Part shown: positions 11,795 through 25,251 of the stretch, one piece after another
How positions within the stretch are numbered: the stretch's first letter is position 1
How the letters are laid out: each line of letters opens with the position of its first letter
Made by a program: the position numbers and the translations under genes
The notes under the pieces: generated by a model
The model's input: the letters and a program-made list of their open reading frames with translations, nothing else
The model's database searches: none
Told to the model about the DNA's origin: nothing
Assembly: GCA_014843695.1 (NCBI GenBank)
Contig: CM026403.1
Coordinates: 6,195,505 to 6,259,504 of the forward strand
Source of the DNA: Archivesica marissinica
Taxonomy: Eukaryota > Mollusca > Bivalvia > Venerida > Vesicomyidae
Direction of reading: 5' to 3'
DNA length: 64,000 bases

Positions 11795-13431
11795 ATGTAT
11801 GTTTATTACAGAATACACAACTACATGCATGTTTATTACAGAATACGTAACTACATGTATGTTTATTACAGAATACATAACTACATACATGTATGTTTAT
11901 TACAGAATACGCAACTACATGCATGTTTATTACAGAATACGTAACTACATGCATGTTTATTACAGAATACGCAACTACATGCATGTTTATTACAGAATAC
12001 GTAACTACATGTATGTTTATTACAGAATACACAACTACATGCATGTTTATTACAGAATACGTAACTACATGTATGTTTATTACAGAATACGCAACTACAT
12101 GCATGTTTATTACAGAATACGTAACTACATGCATGTTTATTACAGAATACATAACTACATACATGTATGTTTATTACAGAATACGCAACTACATGCATGT
12201 TTATTACAGAATACGTAACTACATGCATGTTTATTACAGAATACATAACTACATACATGTATGTTTATTACAGAATACGCAACTACATGCATGTTTATTA
12301 CAGAATACGCAACTACATGCATGTTTATTACAGAATACGTAACTACATGCATGTTTATTACAGAATACATAACTACATACATGTATGTTTATTACAGAAT
12401 ACGCAACTACATGCATGTTTATTACAGAATACATAACTACATGCATGTTTATTACAGAATACGTAACTACATACATGTATGTTTATTACAGAATACATAA
12501 CTGCATGCATGTTTATTACAGAATATGTAACTACATACATGTATGTTTATTACAGAATACATAACTACATGCATGTTTATTACAGAATACATAACTACAT
12601 GCATGTGTATTACAGAATACGTAACTACATACATGCATGTTTATTACAGAATACATAACTACATGCATGTTTATTACAGAATACGTAACTGCATGCATGT
12701 TTATTACAGAATACGCAACTACATGCATGTTTATTACAGAATACGCAACTACATGCATGTTTATTACAGAATACATAACTACATGCATATTTATTACAGA
12801 ATACATAACTACATACATGTATGTTTATTACAGAATACGCAACTACATACATGTATGTTTATTACAGAATACGCAACTACATACATGTATGTTTATTACA
12901 GAATACATAACTACATGCATATTTATTACAGAATACATAACTACATACATGTATGTTTATTACAGAATACGTAACTACATGCATGTTTATTACAGAATAC
13001 ATAACTACATGCATGTTTATTACAGAATACATAACTACATGCATGTTTATTACAGAATACATAACTACATACATGTATGTTTATTACAGAACATGTAACT
13101 ACATGCATGTTTATTACAGAATACGTAACTACATACATGTATGTTTATTACAGAATATGTAACTACATGCATGTTTATTACAGAATACGTAACTACATGC
13201 ATGTTTATTACAGAATACGTAACTACATGCATGTTTATTACAGAATACGTAACTACATGCATGTTTATTACAGAATATATAACTACATGCATGTTTATTA
13301 CAGAATACGCAACTACATGCATGTTTATTACAGAATACGCAACTACATGCATGTTTATTACAGAATACACAACTACAATACTACATGCATGTTTATTACA
13401 GAATACGTAACTACATGCATGTTTATTACAG
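11795..13431. repeat. 30/34-bp minisatellite made of a 3' splice site
   Basis: About 53 units of GTTTATTACAGAATACGTAA plus CTACATGCAT, or a 34-bp form with ACATACATGTATGT. Every unit contains TTTATTACAG, the exact acceptor of exon C, and the last unit is that acceptor. The array occupies 97 percent of HEATR6 intron 2. Open frames on both strands here are repeat translations. Confidence 0.97.
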
Positions 13432-13566
13432 GTGTTAGAGTTCTGGTTGTCTCTGTTGAATGGTCCGATACAGGATATCCTGCAGAACCCATGTCACGGA
13501 GCTGTTAGAGCCACAACTTGTGATTGTATTGCAAACATCGGCGATCCCATATTCATTATGCTACCA
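13432..13566 (+). CDS. HEATR6: HEATR6-like, exon C
   Basis: An exon of 135 nt (45 codons, phase 0 at both ends), preceded by GTTTATTACAG and followed by GTAAGT. It reads VLEFWLSLLNGPIQDILQNP, then a helix with HGAVRATTCDCIANI and IFIMLP at the end. The pattern of an amphipathic A helix, a turn, and a B helix with small residues (VRATTCDCIANIG) is that of a HEAT repeat. It matches the VxDFW...[20 protein letters not shown] region of HEATR6 as I recall it. The acceptor is the last of about 53 near-identical acceptors in the preceding array. Confidence 0.85.
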
Positions 13567-13616
13567 GTAAGTATGGTTCAGCAAGGATGAGGGATTTGTT
13601 CAAAGTTGAATGATTA

Positions 13617-13800
13617 ATGGAAGTCGTGATAGCGCAGTGGTAGCGCATTCGCTTCAGGTGCAAAAGTCCCGGAGTCTGCGCCCAGCTGTAGCCGGATTGT
13701 GCCCTTAGGCAAGGCATTTAGATTTCTTCTCTCCCTCGCGGCGATGGATTCCATCCGGAATGAGTTCTCGATAGTGATTAATATAGGTTACAGCTGTTTC
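13617..13800 (+). mobile_element. tRNA-derived SINE, family A, copy 4 (truncated)
   Basis: The head GGAAGTCGTGATAGCGCAGT and box GCATTCGCTTCAGGTG are present. The body is shorter (the CCTTAGGCAAGG and GATTCCATCCGGAATGAG parts remain), and the tail is cut at about 13800. It lies 50 bp after the exon C donor. Confidence 0.75.
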
Positions 13801-13834
13801 ATCTTTCTGACATGAATATGACTTATTTTAGTGG

Positions 13835-16597
13835 TCACACTTTGTCTCTCCTCCTTGTCTCTCCTCATTGACAGGTCACACATAGTCTCTCCTCATTGAC
13901 AGGTCAAACCTTGTCTCTCCTTGTCTCTCCTCATTGACAGGTCACACCATGTCTCTCCTCATTGACAGGTCACACCTAGTCTCTCCTCATTGACAGGTCA
14001 CACCTTGTCTCTCCTCATTGACAGGTCACACCATGTCTCTCCTCATTGACAGGTCACACCTTGTCTCTCCTCCTTGTCTCTCCTCATTGACAGATCACAC
14101 CTTGTCTCTCCTCCTTGTCTCTCCTCATTGACAGGTCACACCGTGTCTCTCCTCATTGACATATCACACCTGGTCTCTCCTCATTGACAGGTCACACCTG
14201 GTCTCTCCTCATTGACAGGTCACACCTTGTCTCGCCTCATTGATAGGCCACACCTTGTCTCTCCTCATTGACAGGTCACACCTGGTCTCTCCTCATTGAC
14301 AGGCCACACCTTGTCTCTCCTCATTGATAGGCCACACCTTGTCTCTCCTCCATGTCTCTCCTCATTGATAGGCCACACCTTGTCTCTCCTCCATGTCTCT
14401 CCTCATTGACATGTTACACCTTGTCTCTCCTCAGTGATAGGCCACACCTTGTCTTCCTCATTGACAGGTCACACCTGGTCTCTCCTCATCGACAGGTCAC
14501 ACCTTGTCTCTTCTAATTGACATGTCACACCTTGTCTCTCCTCATTGATAGGCCACACCTTGTCTCTCCTCATTGATAGGCCACACCTTGTCTCTCCTCA
14601 TTGACAGGTCACACCTTGTCTATTCTAATTGACATGTCACACCTTGTCTCTCCTCATTGATAGGCCACACCTTGTCTCTCCTCATTGACAGGTCACACCT
14701 GGTCTCTCCTCATTGATAGGCCACACCTTGTCTCTCCTCATTGACAGGTCACACCTGGTCTCTCCTCATCGACAGGTCACACCATGTCTCTCCTCATTGA
14801 CAGGTCACACCATGTCTCTCCTCATTGATAGGCCACACCATGTCTCTCCTCCATGTCTCTCCTCATTGACATGTCACACCTTGTCTCTCCTCCTTGTCTC
14901 TCCTCATTGACAGATCACACCTTGTCTCTCCTTGTCTCTCCTCATTGACAGGTCACACCGTGTCTCTCCTCATTGACATGTCACACCTGGTCTCTCCTCA
15001 TTGACAGGTCACACCTGGTCTCTCCTCATTGACAGGTCACACCTTGTCTCGCCTCATTGATAGGCCACACCTTGTCTCTCCTCATTGACAGGTCACACCT
15101 GGTCTCTCCTCATTGATAGGCCACACCTTGTCTCTCCTCCATGTCTCTCCTCATTGACAGGTCACACCGTGTCTCTCCTCATTGATAGGCCACACCTTGT
15201 CTCTCCTCCATGTCTCTCCTCATTGACAGATCACACCTTGTCTCTCCTCATTGATAGGCCACACCTTGTCTCTCCTCATTGATAGGCCACACCTTGTCTC
15301 TCCTCATTGACAGGTCACACCTTGTCTATTCTAATTGACATGTCACACCTTGTCTCTCCTCATTGATAGGCCACACCTTGTCTCTCCTCATTGACAGGTC
15401 ACACCTGGTCTCTCCTCATTGACAGGTCACACCATGTCTCTCCTCATTGACAGGTCACACCATGTCTCTCCTCATTGATAGGCCACACCTTGTCTCTCCT
15501 CTCCTCCATGTCTCTCCTCATTGACATGTCACACCTTGTCTCTCCTCATTGATAGGCCACACCTTGTCTCCTCATTGACAGGTCACACCTGGTCTCTCCT
15601 CATTGACAGGTCACACCTTGTCTCTCCTCATTGACAGGCCACACCTTGTCTCTCATTGACAGGCCACACCTTGTCTCTCATTGACAGGCCACACCTTGTC
15701 TCTCCTCATTGACAGGCCACACCTTGTCTCTCCTCATTGACAGGTCACACCTTGTCTCTCCTCATTGACAGGCCACACCTTGTCTCTCCTCATTGACATG
15801 CCACACCTTGTCTCTCCTCATTGACAGGCCACACCTTGTCTCTCATTGACAGGCCACACCTTGTCTCTCCTCATTGACAGGCCACACCTTGTCTCTCATT
15901 GACAGGCCACCCCGTGTCTCTCATTGACAGGCCACACCTTGTCTCTCCTCATTGAGAGACCACACATTGTCTCTCCTCATTGACAGGCCACACCTTGTCT
16001 CTCCTCATTGACAGGCCACACCTTGTCTCTCCTCATTTACAGGCCACACCTTGTCTCTCCTCATTGACAGGTCACACCTTGTCTCTCCTCATTGATAGGC
16101 CACACCTTGTCTCTCCTCATTGACAGGTCACACCTTGTCTATTCTAATTGACATGTCACACCTTGTCTCCCCTCATTGATAGGCCACATCTTGTCTCTCC
16201 TCATTGACAGGTCACACCTGGTCTCTCCTCATTGACAGGTCACACCATGTCTCTCCTCATTGACAGGTCACACCATGTCTCTCCTCATTGATAGGCCACA
16301 CCTTGTCTCTCCTCCATGTCTCTCCTCATTGACAGGCCACACATTGTCTCTCCTCATTGACAGGCCACACCTTGTCTCTCCTCATTGACAGGCCACACCT
16401 TGTCTCTCCTCATTTACAGGCCACACCTTGTCTCTCCTCATTGACAGGTCACACCTTGTCTCTCCTCATTGACAGGCCACACCTTGTCTCTCCTCATTGA
16501 CAGGTCAAACCTTGTCTTTCCTCATTGACAGGTCACACCTTGTCTACCTCATTGACAGGTCACACCTTGTCTCTCCTCATTGACAGGCCACACCTTG
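13835..16597. repeat. 28-bp minisatellite with polypyrimidine-CAG|GT in each unit
   Basis: About 98 copies of a 28-bp unit CTCTCCTCATTGACAGGTCA plus CACCTTGT. Each has a pyrimidine tract, then a YAG-like ACAG and directly a GT, so each unit looks like an acceptor fused to a weak donor. Unit variants (GATAGGCC, GACATGTC, CCATGTCT) occur in blocks that repeat, which shows higher-order duplication (for example 14055-14480 resembles 14878-15220). It lies in HEATR6 intron 3. Confidence 0.95.
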
Positions 16598-16683
16598 TTA
16601 TAACCTCGGATCCAGGTCCTCAGAGAAACTTGACATCCCAGTAGAGAATCTGGGTTCTTATCATTTATGATAGAACTGAAGTT

Positions 16684-17648
16684 TACCGTATTTAGCTATG
16701 TATAGTGCGCTATCGTGTATAATGCGCACCCACGATTTGGCACGAAAATCGGGGGGAAAACTGAGTTCCGATGTATACTGCGCACGTGAAAAACGCAATT
16801 TTCCAAGTCAAAATTTAACATTTCTCAAGAATCGCTAAAAATTGTGCTCCGTGATTTTTACAACTTATATATTAATCACTCGAGGAACGGTAACGCACTC
16901 AGGCATGATTTCATGAAAATTACATGCATATCGTTCTCAAACATCTCAACACGTTCTCAAACATGTCAGCAGATGCTCAAACTTCTCAACACGTGTAGCC
17001 TCAACACGTGTAACTGGGACCCATTGTGAATGGTTTGTCGAAATTAATTATCGCTACAAACAATTGAAATACTGCAGCCAAAAAAAGTTTTGTTTTTATG
17101 CAATGCATTGTACATAGTAAATATTTTCCGTAAAAATAACCAACACATCGTGTCTTTAATCATGTCGTATTTAAAAACATATGGTATATTAAATCAAATA
17201 AACTATAATTACAAAGTTTCTTTACCTCTATGATATCGTACGAAGGCAGCGTCGCTTTATGCGGCGAAGTACGCGAAAAGTACGGGAAATATTACATACG
17301 ATAAAACCACGTGATGTTATCAAATCGCCATTTTTTATGTATTTAGTAATTTCAATTAAATTCTTCAAAGTTTGCCAAAATAAACGCAATATATGCTAAT
17401 TTTGTGGTCTTATTCATTTCATTTATTTATATAGACTATCGGCAACTGGTTTTAATAGCTAGTTTATAACGTTTGTCGAATGTAACAAATTATAGAATAA
17501 CTGTTCGGGTCGAATTTCATGAAATATTGGTCAATTTTGGTCCGGAAAAAAATGTCCTGATGTCTGTACTGGTGTATAATGCGCAGTAGATAAAATGGAT
17601 GAGGATTTCAGTAAGAAATGTGCGCACTATACATAGCTAAATACGGTA
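16684..17648. mobile_element. 961-bp TA-flanked element with perfect 25-bp TIRs
   Basis: TA at 16684-16685 is followed by CCGTATTTAGCTATGTATAG and TGCGC. The exact reverse complement ends at 17646, followed by TA at 17647-17648. The TA target and TIR form point to the Tc1/mariner/pogo group. The subterminal motif TATAATGCGCA occurs near both ends. There is no transposase frame, so it is non-autonomous. A short stretch at 16859-16884 resembles the SINE family A tail. Confidence 0.85.
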
Positions 17649-17688
17649 CCATTCATTAAGGGAATATGAAATAACTTAGTACTTTAAA

Positions 17689-17892
17689 TTATGTTAGCTT
17701 GAATGCGAAACAAGTTCTTACAACTTATATTAATCAATCTCACTACCTCATTCCTGATGGAATCCATCATCACGAGGGAGAGAGGAGGCATGTGGAATTT
17801 AAGTGCCTTGCCTAAGGACACAATCTTAATGGCTACAGCTCGGCTCGACGCGAACGCGCCACCATTGCGCTATCGAGACTTCTACTTCCATT
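17689..17892 (-). mobile_element. tRNA-derived SINE, family A, copy 5
   Basis: The minus strand has GAAGTCTCGATAGCGCAATG at the head and the AAGTTGTAAGAACTTGTTTC tail. The internal part around the B box is shortened. It is followed by ~160 bp of plain intron. Confidence 0.75.
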
Positions 17893-18054
17893 GTGAAAAT
17901 GATCACAATAAGAGGATGATATGTCCCAGACAAGAGGTTCCTCCATTAAGCAAGAACTTTTCTTTATTTGACAGTGCACATAGGGGGTCTATAATAACTA
18001 CACATAAACAGATAACTACTACACTGTATGTAGCTTGAGATGGACCGAGATCTG

Positions 18055-19687
18055 CACTATCCTGTTGGCTCGGGTTGTAAGTGGGTATGATATGTACATT
18101 ATCCTGTTGGCTTGGGTTGTAAGTGGCTATGATATGTACATTATCCTGTTGGCTTGTGTTGTAAGTGGCTATGATATGTACATTATCCTGTTGGCTTGGG
18201 TTGTAAGTGGCTATGATATGTACATTATCCTGTTGCCTCGGGTTGTAAGTGGCTATGATATGTACATTATCCTGTTTGTGCCTCGGGTTGTAAGTGGGTA
18301 TGATATGTACATTATCCTGTTGGCTCGGGTTGTAAGTGGGTATGATATGTACATTATCCTGTTGCCTCGGGTTGTAAGTGGGTATGATATGTACATTATC
18401 CTGTTGCCTCGTGTTGTAAGTGGGTATGATATGTACATTATCCTGTTGGCTTGGGTGGTAAGTGGCTATGATATGTACATTATCCTGTTGGCTTGGGTGT
18501 TAAGTGGGTATGATATGTACATTATCCTGTTGGCTCGGGTTGTAAGTGGCTATGATATGTACATTATCCTGTTGCCTCGGGTTGTAAGTGGCTATGATAT
18601 GTACATTATCCTGTTGCCTCGGGTTGTAAGTGGCTATGATATGTACATTATCCTGTTGCCTCGGGTTGTAAGTGGCTATGATATGTACATTATCCTGTTG
18701 CCTCGGGTTGTAAGTGGGTATGATATGTACATTATCCTGTTGGCTTGGGTGTTAAGTGGGTATGATATGTACATTATCCTGTTGGCTTGGGTTGTAAGTG
18801 GCTATGATATGTACATTATCCTGTTGGCTTGGGTGGTAAGTGGGTATGATATGTACATTATCCTGTTGGCTCGGGTTGTAAGTGGCTATGATATGTACAT
18901 TATCCTGTTGCCTCGGGTTGTAAGTGGGTATGATATGTACATTATCCTGTTGGCTCGTGTGGTAAGTGGGTATGATATGTACATTATCCTGTTGCCTCGG
19001 GTTGTAAGTGGCTATGATATGTACATTATCCTGTTGCCTCGTGTTGTAAGTAGGTATGATATGTACATTATCCTGTTGGCTCGTGTGGTAAGTGGGTATG
19101 ATATGTACATTATCCTGTTGGCTTGGGTTGTAAGTGGGTATGATATGTACATTATCCTGTTGGCTTGGGTGGTAAGTGGGTATGATATGTACATTATCCT
19201 GTTGGCTTGGGTTGTAAGTGGCTATGATATGTACATTATCCTGTTGGCTTGTGTTGTAAGTTGGTATGATATGTACATTATCCTGTTGCCTCGTGTTGTA
19301 AGTGGGTATGATATGTACATTATCCTGTTGGCTCGGGTTGTAAGTGGCTGTGATATGTACATTATCCTGTTGGCTTGGGTTGTAAGTGGCTATGATATGT
19401 ACATTATCCTGTTGGCTTGTGTTGTAAGTTGGTATGATATGTACATTATCCTGTTGCCTCGTGTTGTAAGTGGGTATGATATGTACATTATCCTGTTGGC
19501 TCGGGTTGTAAGTGGCTGTGATATGTACATTATCCTGTTGGCTTGGGTTGTAAGTGGCTATGATATGTACATTATCCTGTTGGCTTGTGTTGTAAGTTGG
19601 TATGATATGTACATTATCCTGTTGCCTCGTGTTGTAAGTGGGTATGATATGTACATTATCCTGTTGGTTTGGGTGGTAAGTGGGTAT
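18055..19687. repeat. 42-bp minisatellite with GTAAGT in each unit
   Basis: About 39 copies of a 42-bp unit: GTTGTAAGTGGGTATGATAT, GTACATTATCCTGTTGGCTC, GG. Each unit has TTG|TAAGTG, and most have a full GTAAGTGG donor-like motif. Because 42 is a multiple of three, a 553-residue frame of SGYDMYIILLARVV-type repeats is open; it lies inside intron 3 and I treat it as non-coding. The array ends directly against the 41-bp acceptor array. Confidence 0.95.
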
Positions 19688-22600
19688 TACAGTTAGACAA
19701 GCGTATAATGTATCTAACTGCGGTTATTACAGTTAGACAAGCGTGTAATGTGTCTGACTGCGGTTTATTACAGTTAGACAAGCGTGTAATGTGTCTGACT
19801 GCGGTGTATTACAGTTAGACAAGCGTGTAATGTGTCTGACTGCGGTATATTACAGTTAGACAAGCGTATAATGTGTCTGACTGCGGTATATTACAGTTAG
19901 ACAAGCGTATAATGTGTCTGACTGCGGTATATTACAGTTAGACAAGCGTATAATGTGTCTGACTGCGGTTTATTACAGTTAGACAAGCATATAATGTGTT
20001 TGACTGCGGTTTATTACAGTTAGACAAGCATATAATGTGTCTGCCTGTGGTTTATTACAGTTAGACAAGCGTATAATGTGTCTGACTGCAGTTTATTACA
20101 GTTAGACAAGCGTATAATGTGTCTGACTGCGGTTTATTACAGTTAGACAAGCGTATAATGTGTCTGACTGCAGTTTATTACAGTTAGACAAGCGTATAAT
20201 GTGTCTGACTGCGGTTTATTACAGTTAGACAAGCATATAATGTGTCTGACTGCGGTTTATTACAGTTAGACAAGCATATAATGTGTCTGACTGTGGTTTA
20301 TTACAGTTAGACAAGCGTATAATGTGTCTGACTGCGGTATATTACAGTTAGACAAGCGTATAATGTGTCTGACTATGGTTTATTACAGTTAGACAAGCGT
20401 ATAATGTGTCTGACTGCGGTTTATTACAGTTAGACAAGCGTATAATGTGTCTGACTACGGTATATTACAGTTAGACAAGTGTATAATGTGTCTGACTGCG
20501 GTTTATTACAATTAGACAAGCATATAATGTGTCTGACTGTGGTTTATTACGTATAATGTGTCTGACTGCGGTTTATTACAGTTAGACAAGCGTATAATAT
20601 GTCTGACTGCAGTTTATTACAATTAGACAAGCGTATAATGTGTCTGACTGCGGTTTATTACAATTAAACAAGCATATAATGTGTCTGACTGTGGTTTATT
20701 ACAGTTAGACAAGCATATAATGTGTCTGACTGCGGTTTATTACAGTTAGACAAGCATATAATGTGTCTGACTGTGGTTTATTACAATTAGACAAGCATAT
20801 AATGTGTCTGACTGCGGTTTATTACAGTTAGACAAGCATATAATGTGTCTGACTGCGGTTTATTACAGTTAGACAAGCATATAATGTGTCTGACTGTGGT
20901 TTATTACAGTTAGACAAGCGTATAATGTGTCTGACTGCGGTTTATTACAGTTAGACAAGCATATAAGTGTCTGACTGCGGTTTATTACAGTTAGACAAGC
21001 ATATAATGTGTCTGACTGCGGTTTATTACAGTTAGACAAGCATATAATGTGTCTGACTGTGGTTTATTACAGTTAGACAAGCGTATAATGTGTCTGACTA
21101 CGGTTTATTACAGTTAGACAAGCGTATAATGTGTCTGACTGCGGTATATTACAGTTAGACAAGTGTATAATGTGTCTGACTGCGGTTTATTACAATTAGA
21201 CAAGCAAAACACATTACGTATAATGTGTCTGACTGCGGTTTATTACAGTTAGACAAGCGTATAATATGTCTGACTGCAGTTTATTACAATTAGACAAGCG
21301 TATAATGTGTCTGACTGCGGTTTATTACAATTAGACAAGCATATAATGTGTCTGACTGTGGTTTATTACAATAAGCAAAGCATATAATGTGTCTGACTGC
21401 AGTTTATTACGTATAATGTGTCTGACTGCGGTTTATTACAGTTAGACAAGCGTGTAATGTGTCTGACTGCAGTTTATTACAGTTAGACAAGCATATAATG
21501 TGTCTGACTGCGGTTTATTACAGTTAGACAAGCGTGTAATGTGTCGTGATGCAGTTTATTACAGTTAGACAAGCGTATAATGTGTCTGACTGCGGTTTAT
21601 TACAGTTAGATAAGCATATAATGTGTCTGACTGCGGTTTATTACAGTTAGACTATAATGTGTCTGACTGCGTTTATTACAGTTAGACAAGCATATAATGT
21701 ATCTGACTGCGGTTTATTACAGTTAGACAAGCATATAATGTGTCTGACTGCGGTTTATTACAGTTAGACAAGCATATAATGTATCTGACTGCAGTTTATT
21801 ACAGTTAGACAAGCATATAATGTATCTGACTGCAGTTTATTACAGTTAGACAAGCGTATAATGTGTCTGACTGCGGTTTATTACAGTTAGACAAGCATAT
21901 AATGTGTCTGACTGCGGTTTATTACAGTTAGACAAGCATATAATGTGTCTGACTGCGGTTTATTACAGTTAGACAAGCGTATAATGTGTCTGACTGCGGT
22001 ATATTACAGTTAGACAAGCGTATAATGTGTCTGACTACGGTTTATTACAGTTAGACAAGCGTATAATGTGTCTGACTGCGGTTTATTACAGTTAGACAAG
22101 CGTATAATGTGTCTGACTGCGGTATATTACAGTTAGACAAGCGTATAATGTGTCTGACTACGGTTTATTACAGTTAGACAAGCATATAATGTGTCTGACT
22201 GCGGTTTATTACAGTTAGACAAGCATATAATGTGTCTGACTGCGGTTTATTACAGTTAGACAAGCATATAATGTGTCTGACTGTGGTTTATTACAGTTAG
22301 ACAAGCGTATAATGTGTCTGACTGCGGTTTATTACAGTTAGATAAGCATATAATGTGTCTGACTGCGGTTTATTACAGTTAGACAAGCATATAATGTGTC
22401 TGACTGCGGTTTATTACAGTTAGACAAGCATATAATGTGTCTGACTGTGGTTTATTACAGTTAGACAAGCGTATAATGTGTCTGACTACGGTTTATTACA
22501 GTTAGACAAGCGTATAATGTGTCTGACTGCGGTATATTACAGTTAGACAAGTGTATAATGTGTCTGACTGCGGTTTATTACAATTAGACAAGCATATAAT

Positions 22601-25251
22601 GTGTCTGACTGTGGTTTATTACGTATAATGTGTCTGACTGCGGTTTATTACAGTTAGACAAGCGTATAATATGTCTGACTGCAGTTTATTACAATTAGAC
22701 AAGCGTATAATGTGTCTGACTGCGGTTTATTACAATTAAACAAGCATATAATGTGTCTGACTGTGGTTTATTACAGTTAGACAAGCATATAATGTGTCTG
22801 ACTGCGGTTTATTACAGTTAGACAAGCATATAATGTGTCTGACTGTGGTTTATTACAATTAGACAAGCATATAATGTGTCTGACTGCGGTTTATTACAGT
22901 TAGACAAGCGTATAATATGTCTGACTGCAGTTTATTACAATTAGACAAGCGTATAATGTGTCTGACTGCGGTTTATTACAATTAGACAAGCATATAATGT
23001 GTCTGACTGCAGTTTATTACAGTTAGACAAGCGTATAATGTGTCTGACTGCAGTTTATTACGTATAATGTGTCTGACTGCGGTTTATTACAGTTAGACAA
23101 GCGTGTAATGTGTCTGACTGCAGTTTATTACAGTTAGACAAGCATATAATGTGTCTGACTGCGGTTTATTACAGTTAGACAAGCGTGTAATGTGTCGTGA
23201 TGCGGTTTATTACAGTTAGACAAGCGTATAATGTGTCTGACTGCGGTTTATTACAGTTAGATAAGCATATAATGTGTCTGACTGCGGTTTATTACATTTA
23301 GACAAGCCTATAATGTGTCTGACTGCGTTTATTACAGTTAGACAAGCGTATAATGTGTCTGACTGCGGTTTATTACAGTTAGACAAGCATATAATGTATC
23401 TGACTGCGGTTTATTACAGTTAGACAAGCGTATAATGTGTCTGACTGCGGTTTATTACAGTTAGACAAGCATATAATGTATCTGACTGCGGTTTATTACA
23501 CTTAGACAAGCGTGTAATGTGTCTGACTGCGGTTTATTACAGTTAGACAGGCATATAATGTATCTGACTGCGGTTTATTACAGTTAGACAAGCGTGAATG
23601 TGTCTGACTGCGGTTTATTACAGTTAGACAAGCGTGTAATGTGTCTGACTTCGGTTTATTACAGTTAGACAAGCGTATAATGTATCTGACTGCGGTTTAT
23701 TACAGTTAGACAAGCATATAATGTGTCTGACTGTGGTTTATTACAGTTAGACAAGCGTATAATGTGTCTGACTGTGGTATATTACAGTTAGACAAGCGTA
23801 TAATGTGTCTGACTACGGTTTATTACAGTTAGACAAGCGTATAATGTGTCTGACTGCGGTTTATTACAGTTAGACAAGCGTATAATGTGTCTGACTACGG
23901 TATATTACAGTTAGACAAGTGTATAATGTGTCTGACTGCGGTTTATTACAATTAGACAAGCATATAATGTGTCTGACTGTGGTTTATTACGTATAATGTG
24001 TCTGACTGCGGTTTATTACAGTTAAACAAGCCTATAATGTGTCTGACTGCGGTTTATTACAGTTAGACAAGTGTATAATGTGTCTGACTGCGGTTTATTA
24101 CAGTTAGACAAGCATATAATGTATCTGACTGCGGTTTATTACAGTTAGACAAGCGTATAATGTGTCTGACTGCGGTTTATTACAGTTAGACAAGCATATA
24201 ATGTATCTGACTGCGGTTTATTACAGTTAGACAAGCGTGTAATGTGTCTGACTGCGGTTTATTACAGTTAGACAAGCGTGTAATGTGTCTGACTGCGGTT
24301 TATTACAGTTAGACAAGCGTATAATGTATCTGACTGCGGTTTATTACAGTTAGACAAGCGTGTAATGTGTCTGACTGCGGTTTATTACAGTTAGACAAGC
24401 ATATAATGTATCTGACTGCAGTTTATTACAGTTAGACAAGCATATAATGTGTCTGCCTGTGGTTTATTACAGTTAGACAAGCATATAATGTGTCTGCCTG
24501 TGGTTTATTACAGTTAGACAAGCGTATAATGTGTCTGACTGCGGTTTATTACAGTTAGACAAGCATATAATGTATCTGACTGCGGTTTATTACAGTTAGA
24601 CAAGCGTGTAATGTGTCTGACTGCGGTTTATTACAGTTAGACAAGCGTGTAATGTGTCTGACTGCGGTTTATTACAGTTAGACAAGCGTATAATGTATCT
24701 GACTGCGGTTTATTACAGTTAGACAAGCGTGTAATGTGTCTGACTGCGGTTTATTACAGTTAGACAAGCATATAATGTATCTGACTGCGGTTTATTACAG
24801 TTAGACAAGCATATAATGTGTCTGCCTGTGGTTTATTACAGTTAGACAAGCATATAATGTGTCTGCCTGTGGTTTATTACAGTTAGACAAGCGTATAATG
24901 TGTCTGACTGCGGTTTATTACAGTTAGACAAGCATATAATGTATCTGACTGCGGTTTATTACAGTTAGACAAGCGTGTAATGTGTCTGACTGCGGTTTAT
25001 TACAGTTAGACAAGCGTGTAATGTGTCTGACTGTGGTTTATTACAGTTAGACAAGCGTATAATGTATCTGACTGCGGTTTATTACAGTTAGACAAGCGTG
25101 TAATGTGTCTGACTGCGGTTTATTACAGTTAGACAAGCATATAATGTATCTGACTGCGGTTTATTACAGTTAGACAAGCATATAATGTGTCTGCCTGTGG
25201 TTTATTACAGTTAGACAAGCGTATAATGTGTCTGACTGCGGTTTATTACAG
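19688..25251. repeat. 41-bp minisatellite made of the exon D 3' splice site plus exon start
   Basis: About 137 copies of a 41-bp unit: TTTATTACAG, then TTAGACAAGCGTATAATGTG and TCTGACTGCGG. The first ten bases are the exon D acceptor and the next ~29 are its first coding bases (25252-25280). Truncated units with TTTATTACGTATAATG recur near 20546, 21213, 21408, 22620, 23060 and 23990, showing block duplication. The array ends in the real exon D. Confidence 0.97.

Noticed and set aside
18035..19696. 553-residue open frame with 14-residue repeats
   Set aside because: The 42-bp period (multiple of three) keeps the frame open. It lies inside a HEATR6 intron, each unit holds GTAAGT, and variation does not look codon-constrained.
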